Below are positions 35,309 through 43,474 of a stretch of 64,000 nt of DNA, one piece after another. The position numbers and the translations under genes are program-made. Source of the DNA: Roseibium sp. MMSF_3544. GTDB lineage: Bacteria; Pseudomonadota; Alphaproteobacteria; Rhizobiales; Stappiaceae. The notes under the pieces were generated by a model, which saw nothing but the letters and a program-made list of their open reading frames with translations, had not been told where the DNA came from and did no database searches. Where the stretch lies: contig NZ_JASHKA010000002.1 in NCBI RefSeq assembly GCF_030732845.1, positions 1-64,000 on the forward strand, given 5' to 3'. Positions within the stretch are counted from its first letter, which is position 1. Every line of letters begins with the position of its first letter.

Positions 35309-35731
35309 TCAGGCGGGTATGTGGCGCCGGATCCGCTCCGGCGTTCCGGGTGTGGTCGGTCGGCCATCGAGTTCTTCGGGATGAACCCACTCGGTTTCGA
35401 CTGCATCGTCGCCTGCAACCGCTTCCCCGGACAGGAAAGTCCCGCAAAAGACGGTCAGAACGAAATGTGTGAGGACCTTGCCGGTGTCATCGCGCTGGAT
35501 GGAATCGAAACTTTCGACCGGTTCGCCGATAAGGGCTTCGACGCCGGTCTCTTCCCGGAGTTCACGGGCGGCGGCCTCCGCCAGGGTTTCACCCAGTTCG
35601 ACGAGACCGCCCGGCAGGCTCCAGTGATCCTTGAAAGGGTTCTTGCCGCGTTTGATCAGGAGCACGTGCCCGTCGCGATGACACAGGACACTGACGCCCA
35701 CGCGCGGCGCATCTGGATAAAACCGGGACAT
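35309..35731 (-). CDS. NUDIX hydrolase
   Basis: A 140-residue single-domain NUDIX hydrolase with a complete NUDIX box: GGLVELGETLAEAAARELRE followed by ETGV. The catalytic Arg-Glu and Glu-Glu positions are all present. It follows the strand-opening GVSVLCHRDGHVLLIKRGK and HWSLPGG. It cleaves a nucleoside diphosphate linked to a moiety X; ADP-ribose or a damaged nucleotide are possible, and the sequence does not decide. The remnant element described at 35269 begins 6 bases beyond its stop. The neighbour upstream on the same strand is an unknown gene at 35767. Confidence 0.92.
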   Translation of the reverse strand: MSRFYPDAPRVGVSVLCHRDGHVLLIKRGKNPFKDHWSLPGGLVELGETLAEAAARELREETGVEALIGEPVESFDSIQRDDTGKVLTHFVLTVFCGTFLSGEAVAGDDAVETEWVHPEELDGRPTTPGTPERIRRHIPA

Positions 35732-35766
35732 AAGCGTTTCTCGAACTAGAAAAGCAAGAATATGGC

Positions 35767-36279
35767 TTAGGCGAACAGCGCGTCGATTTCCGCCTGGGCA
35801 CCATCACCTTCATGCTGCGTGGCTTCCGGCTCAACATGGCCGTGAATGACAGCGCCTGCAAGGGCGATCAGCGGCTTGATCTCATGTGTTGCCCGATAGG
35901 CGATCTCCGGCGCGATCGATGCGGCGTCGCCGGTCTGGCGCAACTGGGCCTGGATTTGACCGACAAGTTCGTTGATGCCGGCGACATGGGCTTCCAGGTG
36001 TTCTCTCAAAAAGCCGGGGGCCGCGTAATAGGCCCTGATCGCCAGCTGTTTGTCCTTGAACGTTGAATTCTCGAAATGGCCCTCATAATCCAGCGGTTCC
36101 CATTCAAGAACATCTTCAGCGCAGTCGGGCATATCGGGAAGCATTTCAAGAAGCATCATGACTTCGTTGAAATGGTTGAGATAATCAGTGGCGAGACCGG
36201 TTTGCGGGTTGATGTTTGCCTGCTCCAGCCGTTCGGCGGCCAGATCTCCGGCGCCCAAAACTGGATCCAAACATTCCAT
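35767..36279 (-). CDS. Conserved hypothetical cytoplasmic protein
   Basis: I cannot name this 170-residue protein. It is acidic and helical, without a membrane segment: NPQTGLATDYLNHFNEVMML, WEPLDYEGHFENSTFKDKQL and REHLEAHVAGINELVGQIQA. The last of these could be a coiled coil. Similar proteins occur in Hyphomicrobiales, as far as I recall, without assigned function. A complete small mobile element begins 28 bases upstream of its start, so its promoter region may be carried by or interrupted by that element. Confidence 0.72.
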   Translation of the reverse strand: MECLDPVLGAGDLAAERLEQANINPQTGLATDYLNHFNEVMMLLEMLPDMPDCAEDVLEWEPLDYEGHFENSTFKDKQLAIRAYYAAPGFLREHLEAHVAGINELVGQIQAQLRQTGDAASIAPEIAYRATHEIKPLIALAGAVIHGHVEPEATQHEGDGAQAEIDALFA

Positions 36280-36307
36280 ACCTGCCCCCTGATTATTGAC
36301 TTCGCGC

Positions 36308-36575
36308 TAGGGTCAGGACCCATTAATTTGGTTGAATTGGCGCAGCAAACGGCGATGAGCTGCAAGGAAAAGCGCGACTAGCGGGCTTCCTGCCCGGTTG
36401 AGCGGTTTGACGCCGCAGATCGAAGCCGTTTTTGCGTCCCTTCAGGATAGGGTGAATTTGCCCGGCAACGTCGTTGCAAATCTTTGGAAACCGGACGGTT
36501 TCCTGCAGCTTTGCGCCTCGTATCCGAACAAATTCATCCCTACCAATTCAGTCAAATTAATGGGTCCTGAGCCTA
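36308..36575. mobile_element. 268-bp MITE-like element, copy A
   Basis: The element is bounded by 33-base terminal inverted repeats, TAGGGTCAGGACCCATTAAT... at the left and the reverse complement of TAGGCTCAGGACCCATTAAT... at the right (about 30 of 33 positions identical). TA stands at both ends, as in IS630/mariner-type insertions. It has no coding capacity for a transposase. The interior aligns, in opposite orientation, with the element at 38358-38625, sharing blocks such as AGCGGGCTT..TGCCCGGT and GAAGCC.TTTT. It fills most of the 36280-36677 gap; the 36576-36677 remainder is the leader of the SRAP gene. Confidence 0.85.
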
Positions 36576-36677
36576 GGCTACTTCTTTTTTGTTTCCAATT
36601 GCCTAACTTGGAGGCAACTTGGGTGCGGCGAGACGTCGCCGGCGCATATCGAGCGCTGCGAATTGTGGAGAAATCAG

Positions 36678-37424
36678 ATGTGCGGCCGACTTGCGCTGAC
36701 AACCCCGCCGGATGCCGTAAGAGACTTCTTCGAGTATGCCGAAAAGCCGAATTTTCCGCCGCGTTACAACATCGCGCCGACCCAGCCAATCGCAACGGTC
36801 CGCTATGAATACGGCAAGCGCCGCTTTCATCTGGTGCGTTGGGGGCTTATCCCGTCCTGGGTCAAGGATCCGGCAAGTTTCACGCTTTTGATAAACGCAA
36901 GGGCGGAAACGGCAGCCGAAAAACCGTCCTTTCGCGCGGCCATGCGTCACCACCGGTGCCTGATACCGGCAACTGGCTTTTATGAATGGCGCCGCACGCA
37001 GCATGGCAAACAGCCCTTCTGGATCAAGCCGAGGGAAGGGGACATCATGGCCTTCGCCGGTCTGTGGGACACATGGTCCGATCCGGATGGCGGCGACATG
37101 GATTCGGGCGCGATCCTGACAATCCAGTCCAACCGCATGATGTCGGAGATCCATCACCGAATGCCGGTGATCCTGAAGCCTGATGCGTTCGAGACCTGGC
37201 TCGACACGGCCAATGTCGATGCGCGCGAAGCCAAGAAATTGCTCATGCCGGTCGAGGACGAATTTCTCGTAGCGACGCCGATATCCACGCGCGTGAACAA
37301 GGTCGTCAATGACGATGCTGATGTTCAAACGCCCGTCGATCTGGATGAAGCTGCAGAGCCGACGAAGAAGACCGGAGCGAAAGAAGCGTCCAAACCGGAC
37401 GACAGCCAGCTCGACCTGTTTTAA
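36678..37424 (+). CDS. SOS response-associated peptidase (SRAP/YedK/HMCES)
   Basis: The 248-residue enzyme forms a stable thiazolidine cross-link with abasic sites in single-stranded DNA and so protects them. The start is decided by chemistry: the reactive Cys must be residue 2, and ATG at 36678 gives MCGRLALTTP after GGAGAAATCAG. Other active-site residues are visible: Asn in LLINARAET, Glu in TGFYEWRR and His in HHRMPVIL. The C-terminal 35 residues are charged and extend past the usual domain. It lies between two inverted copies of the same small mobile element, together with the next gene. Confidence 0.94.
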   Translation: MCGRLALTTPPDAVRDFFEYAEKPNFPPRYNIAPTQPIATVRYEYGKRRFHLVRWGLIPSWVKDPASFTLLINARAETAAEKPSFRAAMRHHRCLIPATGFYEWRRTQHGKQPFWIKPREGDIMAFAGLWDTWSDPDGGDMDSGAILTIQSNRMMSEIHHRMPVILKPDAFETWLDTANVDAREAKKLLMPVEDEFLVATPISTRVNKVVNDDADVQTPVDLDEAAEPTKKTGAKEASKPDDSQLDLF

Positions 37425-37499
37425 TGCTCGCCGTCACAATTACCGTGCAAAGGATCGCGCACCGGTGTAGTGGGAGAAAAAATCAGTCAGGCAGGCGGT

Positions 37500-38360
37500 A
37501 TGAGCGAAACGGAAAACAGTTCATCGAACTTGGACGACATTGAGGAAGATGATGCGCTTGCCCAGGCTTATAACCGCGGACTTGCGCTGCAGAAGTCGGG
37601 CGATCTGAAAGGCGCTGAGCAGGCGTTTCGGCAAGTGCTCGCTTTGGACCCGGAAGACACCGGCGGCGCTAGCGTGCGTCTTGCAGCCATCGGTGCCGAC
37701 GCGGCACCGGAAAAAATGCCGGATGCTTATGTTGCCACGCTCTTCGATCAGCATGCAGACGTTTTCGACGAAATCCTGGTCGATGAACTCGGCTATTGCG
37801 TACCGCTGCTTTTGCGGGACCTGATCCAGCGCCTCGGAGCGGGGCCGTTCGAAAGGTTGCTTGATCTCGGGTGCGGGACGGGGCTGACAGGGATGGCGCT
37901 TTCGGATTGCACGTCCCATCGGACCGGTGTCGACTTGTCGGAAAAGATCGTTGAATTGGCCTTCGACAGAGAGGTCTATGACGATCTCTATGTCGGCGAG
38001 GCGGTGGAATTTCTGGCTGATTTCGAGGAAGAAGGCGGCGCGCGCCCGCACTGGGATCTGATAGCAGCAACCGATGTCTTCCCGTACCTGGGAGCCGTCG
38101 AACCCTTTCTAGAAAACTCGGCCGGACGTCTGACGCCCGGAGGCTTTCTCGCCTTCTCAACCGAAACACTCCCCGACGAGGTCTTGAACGGTCGCTCCTA
38201 CATGGTGGGACCCAAGAACCGGTTCGCGCAGGCGGAGGGATATATCCGTACGTCGCTCGAGGCGGCCGGCTTCGAGTGCCTCGCCATGGAGCCGATAACC
38301 GTCCGGCTTGAAGAAGGTGATCCGGTACCCGGGCACCTTGTCATTGCCCGGTTGCGTTAG
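37500..38360 (+). CDS. TPR-containing class I methyltransferase
   Basis: A 286-residue protein with an N-terminal TPR-like pair (about 15-60: AYNRGLALQKSGDLKGAEQA, FRQVLALDPED) and a SAM methyltransferase domain (about 75-285). Motif I is LLDLGCGTGLTGMALSD near residue 122, and ATDVFPYLGAVE is the motif IV region. The opening AYVATLFDQHADVFDEILVD is typical of a methyltransferase group found with TPRs. The target is unknown. ATG 37500 is preferred over GTG 37470. The TAG stop at 38358-38360 is the first three bases of the mobile element that follows, so the reading frame may originally have been longer. Confidence 0.85.
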   Translation: MSETENSSSNLDDIEEDDALAQAYNRGLALQKSGDLKGAEQAFRQVLALDPEDTGGASVRLAAIGADAAPEKMPDAYVATLFDQHADVFDEILVDELGYCVPLLLRDLIQRLGAGPFERLLDLGCGTGLTGMALSDCTSHRTGVDLSEKIVELAFDREVYDDLYVGEAVEFLADFEEEGGARPHWDLIAATDVFPYLGAVEPFLENSAGRLTPGGFLAFSTETLPDEVLNGRSYMVGPKNRFAQAEGYIRTSLEAAGFECLAMEPITVRLEEGDPVPGHLVIARLR

Positions 38361-38625
38361 GGTACGGACTCATAAATGAAGTCAATTTGGTTTGGATCGT
38401 TTTGACCAGCGGCAAGGAGCGAAAGCGCAGGAAATGTGGTTCATTTTCAAGCCTTTCGCGACGAAGCAGATGGCCAAAACGGCCAAATCCGAAGGACGGC
38501 AAAATGGCTTCACCTCGCAGCGTCAACGCGCTTGACCGGGCATAAAGCCCGCTCTTCACACGCTTCCTTGCGTGATTTCGCCATTTATGCCGCCAAATCG
38601 GCTTCATTTATGGGTCCGCACCCTA
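38358..38625. mobile_element. 268-bp MITE-like element, copy B
   Basis: This copy has the same length as copy A and lies in opposite orientation. The terminal inverted repeats begin TAGGGTACGGACTCATAAAT (left) and, reversed, TAGGGTGCGGACCCATAAAT (right), agreeing at about 29 of 33 positions. TA is present at both ends. The interior has no usable open frame. Its left TA plus G makes the stop codon of the methyltransferase gene. Its right end lies 12 bases from the stop of the caspase-like gene. Confidence 0.87.
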
Positions 38626-38636
38626 GGGCTCCGATC

Positions 38637-40436
38637 CTAGTTCTTGAAGTAGAACTCCTTGCGCAGCGCCGAATTGTGCCACGGTGACTGCGTGCCCCGT
38701 GTGGCTGCATAAACGTCCGCCTTGACCCGTTTCATCATGATCTCGATTTCAAGGCCGGGGGTTTCAATGTGGCTGAGAAGCGCGGTGGTGAAGGGACTGT
38801 TGTCCTCGTCGCCGTCAAGAGCAACTTCGCCCGGAGCGGTTGCGAAGCCGATGAGAATGTTGCCGCCGCCAGCCTGCGGCGCTGCCAGACCACGCTCGAC
38901 CTGCGAACTTCGGCTGACACCCAGACTGCGTGAAAAGCGGCGGGACAACGGGTTGTCACGGCACGCATCGAGCAGTGCGATCGACAGGCGGCCGGGCGCA
39001 TTCATGTAATCCAGCAGCGTTCCGAGTTCGATGGTTTCAAAGTCCACCGCCGTTTGGTCTTCGAGCTTCGCGTCGATCGGAATGAGATAATTTCGGCCAC
39101 CAAGCTGCATCGCATGACCGGCATAAAAGAACAGGGCCACATCCGCATCCTGGATCGTTCGCACATATGTTCTGACCGTCCCTTCCATGGCGACCTTGCT
39201 CTGGTCGAGACCCAGGATGACGGTGAATCCCAGGCGTTTGAGCGATTCCATCAGATCGGTTGCGTCGTTTTTCGGGTTGGGAAGAAACGGAGCATGTTCA
39301 TAGGCCGAGTTGCCGATGATAAGCGCAACGCGTTTTCCTTCCGGGAGTGTCCCGAGGTCCGGCAAGTTCGAATTCGGCTCGGTAACGCCGTTCTGATTTG
39401 GCAGGCCTGCCTGCTGCTCCGGTTCCGGGCCGATTGTTGGAACGGAAGGCGTTTCGGCCTGCTTCGGCGGTGCTGCGTCAAGGTATCGGCCATAGGCCCA
39501 GCCACGCATGCCGTTTGACAGTTCAACCTCAAACCAGGCGCCCTGCTGTGCGAGCATGGTGACCTCGGTGCCTTCCAGCATTCGTGCGATTTCAGAATGC
39601 GAAGCACCTGCACCGGCTCTGAGCGACAGGAAGTCGTCGCCCGTGCGGGCGAGATCCCCAACGATGCCGCGCCGTGGTGGCGTGATCGAGCGTTTGGCGA
39701 CAGTCGGCGGCGTGACGGGAGAGGGCGCAACGGTTGGCGGCGTTGGTTGGGGGGCAAACCCCGGCGTGGAGGCGACGTACTTTCCATAGGCCCAGCCGGA
39801 TCGCCCGTCTGCCATCGCGACGTTCAGCCAGGAGCCGCTTCTTCCGAGGATCGTCAGGGGTGTGTTCATACCCATGCGGGCGATTTCCCGGTATCGGGTG
39901 CTTGGTCCGGTGCGCAAGGACAGGAAATTGTCCCCTCGAGGGTCCAGACCGGTCACATAGCCCTGCTGCGATGTTGGCGGTGAGACCGTGCCGCCACCGG
40001 AGCCCGCGTTGAGACGCGTAGACGCAAAAAGCGCCTGGGAGGCCCCGCCGGTGATGCCTGTTGCCGACCAGACAGCAAACTGAAACCGTTGGCCGTTGTG
40101 AAAGTAGCTGTCGCCGGGTATGAGGCCGCTCGCCAGGAGACTGGATTTGTAGCGATTGCCGGCTGGCTGGGTCATCCAGCCCAGTGTGATTGCGAACCAG
40201 CCGTTGTTCGATTGAAAGACCGTCGTCTGGGGAAAGCGGTTGGAATAGCTGCGGGCTACGTTGATGGCATCCGGTGCAGTGGGACGGCTTGCAACAACGA
40301 GCCAGCCACCATTGCCGCCCGGCATGACGGCGGCTTCGGCTTGCCGAACGCTCGCCGGACTGAACCAGAAAAGCACCGTCAGAACGATGGCAATTGCCTG
40401 CAGAACCCTTGCAGCACGAAATCCAAGCTGATTCAC
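38637..40436 (-). CDS. Caspase-family (metacaspase-like) exported protein with SH3 domains
   Basis: A protein of about 599 residues with an N-terminal signal or anchor (LQAIAIVLTVLFWFSPASV), a sporulation-related-like region and two bacterial SH3 domains (DNFLSLRTGPSTRYREIARM; DDFLSLRAGAGASHSEIARM, each ending in GWAYG.Y). A C-terminal caspase-like p20 domain follows from about residue 355. The catalytic dyad is present: His in FFYAGHAMQLGG and Cys in ALLDACRDNPL. The first strand is KRVALIIGNSAYEH. Orthocaspases cleave after basic residues and appear in stress or death responses; SH3 domains suggest attachment to peptidoglycan. The GTG at 40434-40436, after GGGAGGCGATAAG, gives a clean signal peptide; an ATG at 40487 is the alternative. 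Confidence 0.85.
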   Translation of the reverse strand: MNQLGFRAARVLQAIAIVLTVLFWFSPASVRQAEAAVMPGGNGGWLVVASRPTAPDAINVARSYSNRFPQTTVFQSNNGWFAITLGWMTQPAGNRYKSSLLASGLIPGDSYFHNGQRFQFAVWSATGITGGASQALFASTRLNAGSGGGTVSPPTSQQGYVTGLDPRGDNFLSLRTGPSTRYREIARMGMNTPLTILGRSGSWLNVAMADGRSGWAYGKYVASTPGFAPQPTPPTVAPSPVTPPTVAKRSITPPRRGIVGDLARTGDDFLSLRAGAGASHSEIARMLEGTEVTMLAQQGAWFEVELSNGMRGWAYGRYLDAAPPKQAETPSVPTIGPEPEQQAGLPNQNGVTEPNSNLPDLGTLPEGKRVALIIGNSAYEHAPFLPNPKNDATDLMESLKRLGFTVILGLDQSKVAMEGTVRTYVRTIQDADVALFFYAGHAMQLGGRNYLIPIDAKLEDQTAVDFETIELGTLLDYMNAPGRLSIALLDACRDNPLSRRFSRSLGVSRSSQVERGLAAPQAGGGNILIGFATAPGEVALDGDEDNSPFTTALLSHIETPGLEIEIMMKRVKADVYAATRGTQSPWHNSALRKEFYFKN

Positions 40437-40516
40437 CTTATCGCCTCCCAACCACCGAAACAGATCGCATGGGATCGGCTCATTCACCGATGTGTTTGGA
40501 GCGATTATGGCACGGC

Positions 40517-40539
40517 TCCCGCCGTATTACACGGCGGGA
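40517..40539. promoter_or_regulatory. Perfect 9-bp hairpin upstream of the caspase-like gene
   Basis: TCCCGCCGT-ATTAC-ACGGCGGGA lies about 80 bases before the caspase-like start and 83 bases after the stop of the gene at 40622 (same strand). No T-run follows on the minus strand. It may be a weak terminator of the upstream gene or an operator. Confidence 0.4.
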
Positions 40540-40621
40540 AGTTGGTCGTGGAGGACGGGTCGGAACAACACTGGGTTATCGACCCGAAATCGGCTTCAGC
40601 AGTTCCGCAACAGTCGGCGCG

Positions 40622-41056
40622 TCACAAAACGGCCGGCTGCATTTTCAGATAGGGCTCACCATTCGATGTCTGTTTCACCGCAATGCCGTCCGCTCGAATG
40701 ACACAGGTCACCCGGCTCCGGTAGGCGGAAAAACTGTCGAACGTGACCACATCAACGGCCTGGTCGAACTGCACTGTGACCTGGTAGCGGTCTTTCGCAC
40801 CAAGCTTGGTGAGGGCAACAATTTCGCCTTCGAATGCCTGCTGCATATAGCTGCCGGAAACCCGGTCGCCGACCGCAAACGGGAGGCGGTTGGGTCGTAA
40901 CGCTGTCGCACTTGCAGTGTTCCAGTCCCGGAAGCCGTGTTGGGCAGAAACAAGCTCTAGCGCCTGGCCGTGCGAAAGTGTCTGACCTTTCGCATTGAGC
41001 GCTTTTTTCAGGCGTTTCGCCTGGGATTTCAGTTCATCGACGCTTGGAAGTGTCAT
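40622..41056 (-). CDS. Glyoxalase-superfamily (Glyoxalase_8-like) small protein
   Basis: A 144-residue cytoplasmic protein whose N-terminal 45 residues match a conserved helical module seen in proteins annotated as glyoxalase superfamily: ELKSQAKRLKKALNAKGQTL, then SHGQALELVSAQHGFRDWNT. The remaining part is beta-rich (GDRVSGSYMQQAFEGEIVAL, YQVTVQFDQAVDVVTFDSF) and has no visible metal ligands of a glyoxalase. The function is unknown and the enzyme name should not be taken literally. It starts with ATG at 41056. Confidence 0.65.
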   Translation of the reverse strand: MTLPSVDELKSQAKRLKKALNAKGQTLSHGQALELVSAQHGFRDWNTASATALRPNRLPFAVGDRVSGSYMQQAFEGEIVALTKLGAKDRYQVTVQFDQAVDVVTFDSFSAYRSRVTCVIRADGIAVKQTSNGEPYLKMQPAVL

Positions 41057-41264
41057 GGTTTTACCTTTTCAAGAAAAGGCAGGACAAAAGGTTTGCACCT
41101 TTCAATGGGGCCCGCATTGCCATCAGCCTGCGCAATCTTGCAAAAGGCGGCATTGGCGAAAACCGTTTCGCCAGAAGGAATTCACCATGGACACTGCCGC
41201 GGGCGGCTGGCTCCTTCAAACCGGCGCTTCTCATAAGCGGCAAGACCTGTTCTGTCAATGAAAG

Positions 41265-41290
41265 AAAAAAGAAGCCGCTCAGGCGGCTTC
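41265..41290 (-). terminator. Intrinsic terminator of dnaA
   Basis: On the minus strand the transcript reads GAAGCCGC-CTGA-GCGGCTTC followed by TTTTTT, a perfect 8-bp stem and T-run, 31 bases after the dnaA stop. The preceding 41057-41264 stretch shows no gene. Confidence 0.92.
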
Positions 41291-41321
41291 AGGTATGGGA
41301 GGGAAACTTATCGTTTGCAAG

Positions 41322-42788
41322 TCAGGTGTGGACCAGGCGTTTGAGGAGTTCGACCTCCTGGGCAAGCACGTTGTCCGTGGTCACCATGGCCTCGATTTTC
41401 CGGACCGCATGCAGCACCGTTGTGTGGTCACGGTTGCCGAAGCGGCGACCGATCTCGGGCAGCGATCGCCCGGTCATGACCTTTGCGATATACATCGCGA
41501 TCTGCCGCGGGCGCACCAGGGTCCGTGCCCGGCAGGACGACAGCAGGTCCGCCTTCGTCACACTGAAATGCTTGCAGACGATCTGCTGGATTTCCTCCAC
41601 CTTGATGGAGCGCGGCTCGCCGATCCTGACGAGGTCGTGCAGGGTTTTCTCGGCAAGATCCATCGTGACCGGCTGCTTGGTCAGCTGGTTGTGAGCGAAC
41701 AGACGGTTCAGAGCCCCTTCCAGGTCCCGGGCAGACGAGATGACGTACCGCGCAATGTAGTCGGCAACTTCGTCGGGCACAGTGAAAGCCGGATGGGTCT
41801 GCCGGGCTGACGCGATCCGCTTTCGCAGGATGTCTTGGCGCAGCGCGTAATCTGTCGCCTGGATGCCGACGACTTCGCCCGTCTGGATCCGTTGCATGAC
41901 TTTTGCGCTGAGGGTTCCAAGCTCTTCGGGAACCCGGTCTGCAGCCATGATGATCTGCGACGGCGCCTCCATCAGCATTTCCAGCGTCTTTCCGAACTCC
42001 TCGTGGGCCTGCTTTCCGTGCAGGAACTGGAGATCGTCCACCAGAAGCAGGTCGATGGATTTCATTGCCTGCCGTAACACGGGAAATGCCGGCGTGCGCA
42101 GGGCCGGAACAAGGTGATACATGAAGAATTCAGCCGAAAGATAGGCGATCTGCCGGCCGGTCCTGCGCGCTTCCATCGCCGCAGCCTGAAGCAGATGAGT
42201 CTTGCCGATGCCGGTCGGCGAATGAAGAAAGAGCATCTCCAGGGTGCCCTCATGCCCGGCAGCCATCTGACGCACTGCAGCACAGGCCAGACTGTTTGAC
42301 GCCCCCTCAGCGAATGTGTCGAAAGTCAGTTTCGGGTTGAGAGCAGCACCGCTCAAAAATTCCTTCGCCGCCTCTTCGCCGGTATCGGCAAGGCAGGGTA
42401 TGGAGGAGGCGTTAGAAGCGCCGGCACCGAATTGCGCCGTGTCGCCAAAGGCAGCCGAGCGGCTGCTGATCCGCCGCGCGGTGATGGCTTTGGGTGGCTG
42501 GGTGACGTTGAGCGGGCGCGGGCGAAGGGCACCGCGAACGGTGAGCTCGATACGATTGATATCGTCGATTTCGCGCTTCCAGAGCCCGACCAGTTTCTGT
42601 TCGTAATTGTTCTGGATCCAGTTTTTCAGGAAACGTGTAGGCACCGATAGCCGAACTGAATCGCCAACGGTTTCCTCGTGTTTCACTCTTCCAAACCAGT
42701 TTGAAAAGACGTCCTCACCGAGCTCGTTCTTCAGTTCATTCTTCACACGATCCCAGTGATCCGAACTTGCTAAGTTCTGAACCTGCAT
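41322..42788 (-). CDS. dnaA: Chromosomal replication initiator protein DnaA
   Basis: The 488-residue product starts replication by binding DnaA boxes and melting the origin. Domain I is at about 1-90 (VFSNWFGRVKHEETVGDSVR), followed by a Pro/Ala/Arg linker. The AAA+ domain is at about 150-370, with Walker A as HSPTGIGKTHLLQAA and Walker B as LLLVDDLQFLHGK. Domain IV has the DnaA-box helix NRDHTTVLHAVRKIE. The details, such as AEGASNSLACAA and YLSAEFFMYHL, match the rhizobial form of DnaA. The first Gly of the P-loop is Ser, as in rhizobia. ATG 42788 follows GGAGGCCACA; the frame reaches 42836. dnaN is not adjacent, which is usual in this group. Confidence 0.95.
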   Translation of the reverse strand: MQVQNLASSDHWDRVKNELKNELGEDVFSNWFGRVKHEETVGDSVRLSVPTRFLKNWIQNNYEQKLVGLWKREIDDINRIELTVRGALRPRPLNVTQPPKAITARRISSRSAAFGDTAQFGAGASNASSIPCLADTGEEAAKEFLSGAALNPKLTFDTFAEGASNSLACAAVRQMAAGHEGTLEMLFLHSPTGIGKTHLLQAAAMEARRTGRQIAYLSAEFFMYHLVPALRTPAFPVLRQAMKSIDLLLVDDLQFLHGKQAHEEFGKTLEMLMEAPSQIIMAADRVPEELGTLSAKVMQRIQTGEVVGIQATDYALRQDILRKRIASARQTHPAFTVPDEVADYIARYVISSARDLEGALNRLFAHNQLTKQPVTMDLAEKTLHDLVRIGEPRSIKVEEIQQIVCKHFSVTKADLLSSCRARTLVRPRQIAMYIAKVMTGRSLPEIGRRFGNRDHTTVLHAVRKIEAMVTTDNVLAQEVELLKRLVHT

Positions 42789-43289
42789 TGTGGCCTCCAT
42801 ACGAGAGAACGTTGGGGGGCGTTCTCCCTCGTGCACTGTCTAATGAGCAGCAAGTTCCGCCTTCGCCGCTCAATTGCTTATGTCCGGTCTTGTGACCGGA
42901 TGGCTTATTTGACGCCTATGCCACATGATTAACCTTTTACTTACCATGTTTACAAATAGCTTATTCTTATGAAGCCATAGACGTTTCGTATCGTAAGTTT
43001 TGTAGATGATGAGGTGTTCAGATGTATAAGTTACATGGCAAGATCTGTGCCCCACCGATTTCAGGACATGCCGCAAGTCCTGAATGAGATGTTCCTCCGT
43101 TGCTGTTTCCTCAATGCCTGTTGGCATGCAAGCAAATTTAATAAAAATTTAACTTCTGAGTACATTTTCTGCAAGTTTTCAAAAGGCGGTTGCGTTTTCT
43201 GTAAGTTTCCCCGAGGAATTGCTTGGTTTTATTTTGAAAAGGAAGTCATTTTTGACAAGGTTCGCCGAAGAGCAGGAAAAGCCTTTGAT

Positions 43290-43308
43290 CCCGATAATCG
43301 GGTTTTTT
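43290..43308 (+). terminator. Intrinsic terminator on the plus strand in the dnaA upstream region
   Basis: CCCGA-TAA-TCGGG is followed by six T residues. No protein gene precedes it on the plus strand, so an untranslated transcript from the AT-rich region may end here. Confidence 0.6.
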
Positions 43309-43449
43309 GTTGGTAGCGACACACTGAATCGTCTTGTTTGCCGGCGTGCTTGACAATTCCTGGCTGTATCTCAAATCCAGTGCGGCGCGCACATCTCGGC
43401 CCATTCGTGGCTGCGTGTTTGTGTAAACTCAAGCGATTTCAGGAGGCTG

Positions 43450-43474
43450 AAAAGCCCAGCCGACAAAGCTGGGC
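43450..43474 (-). terminator. Terminator-like hairpin on the minus strand
   Basis: Read on the minus strand, GCCCAGC-TTTGTCG-GCTGGGC is followed by TTTTC. There is no protein gene upstream on this strand up to 43790, so it may end a small RNA transcribed leftwards. Confidence 0.5.
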
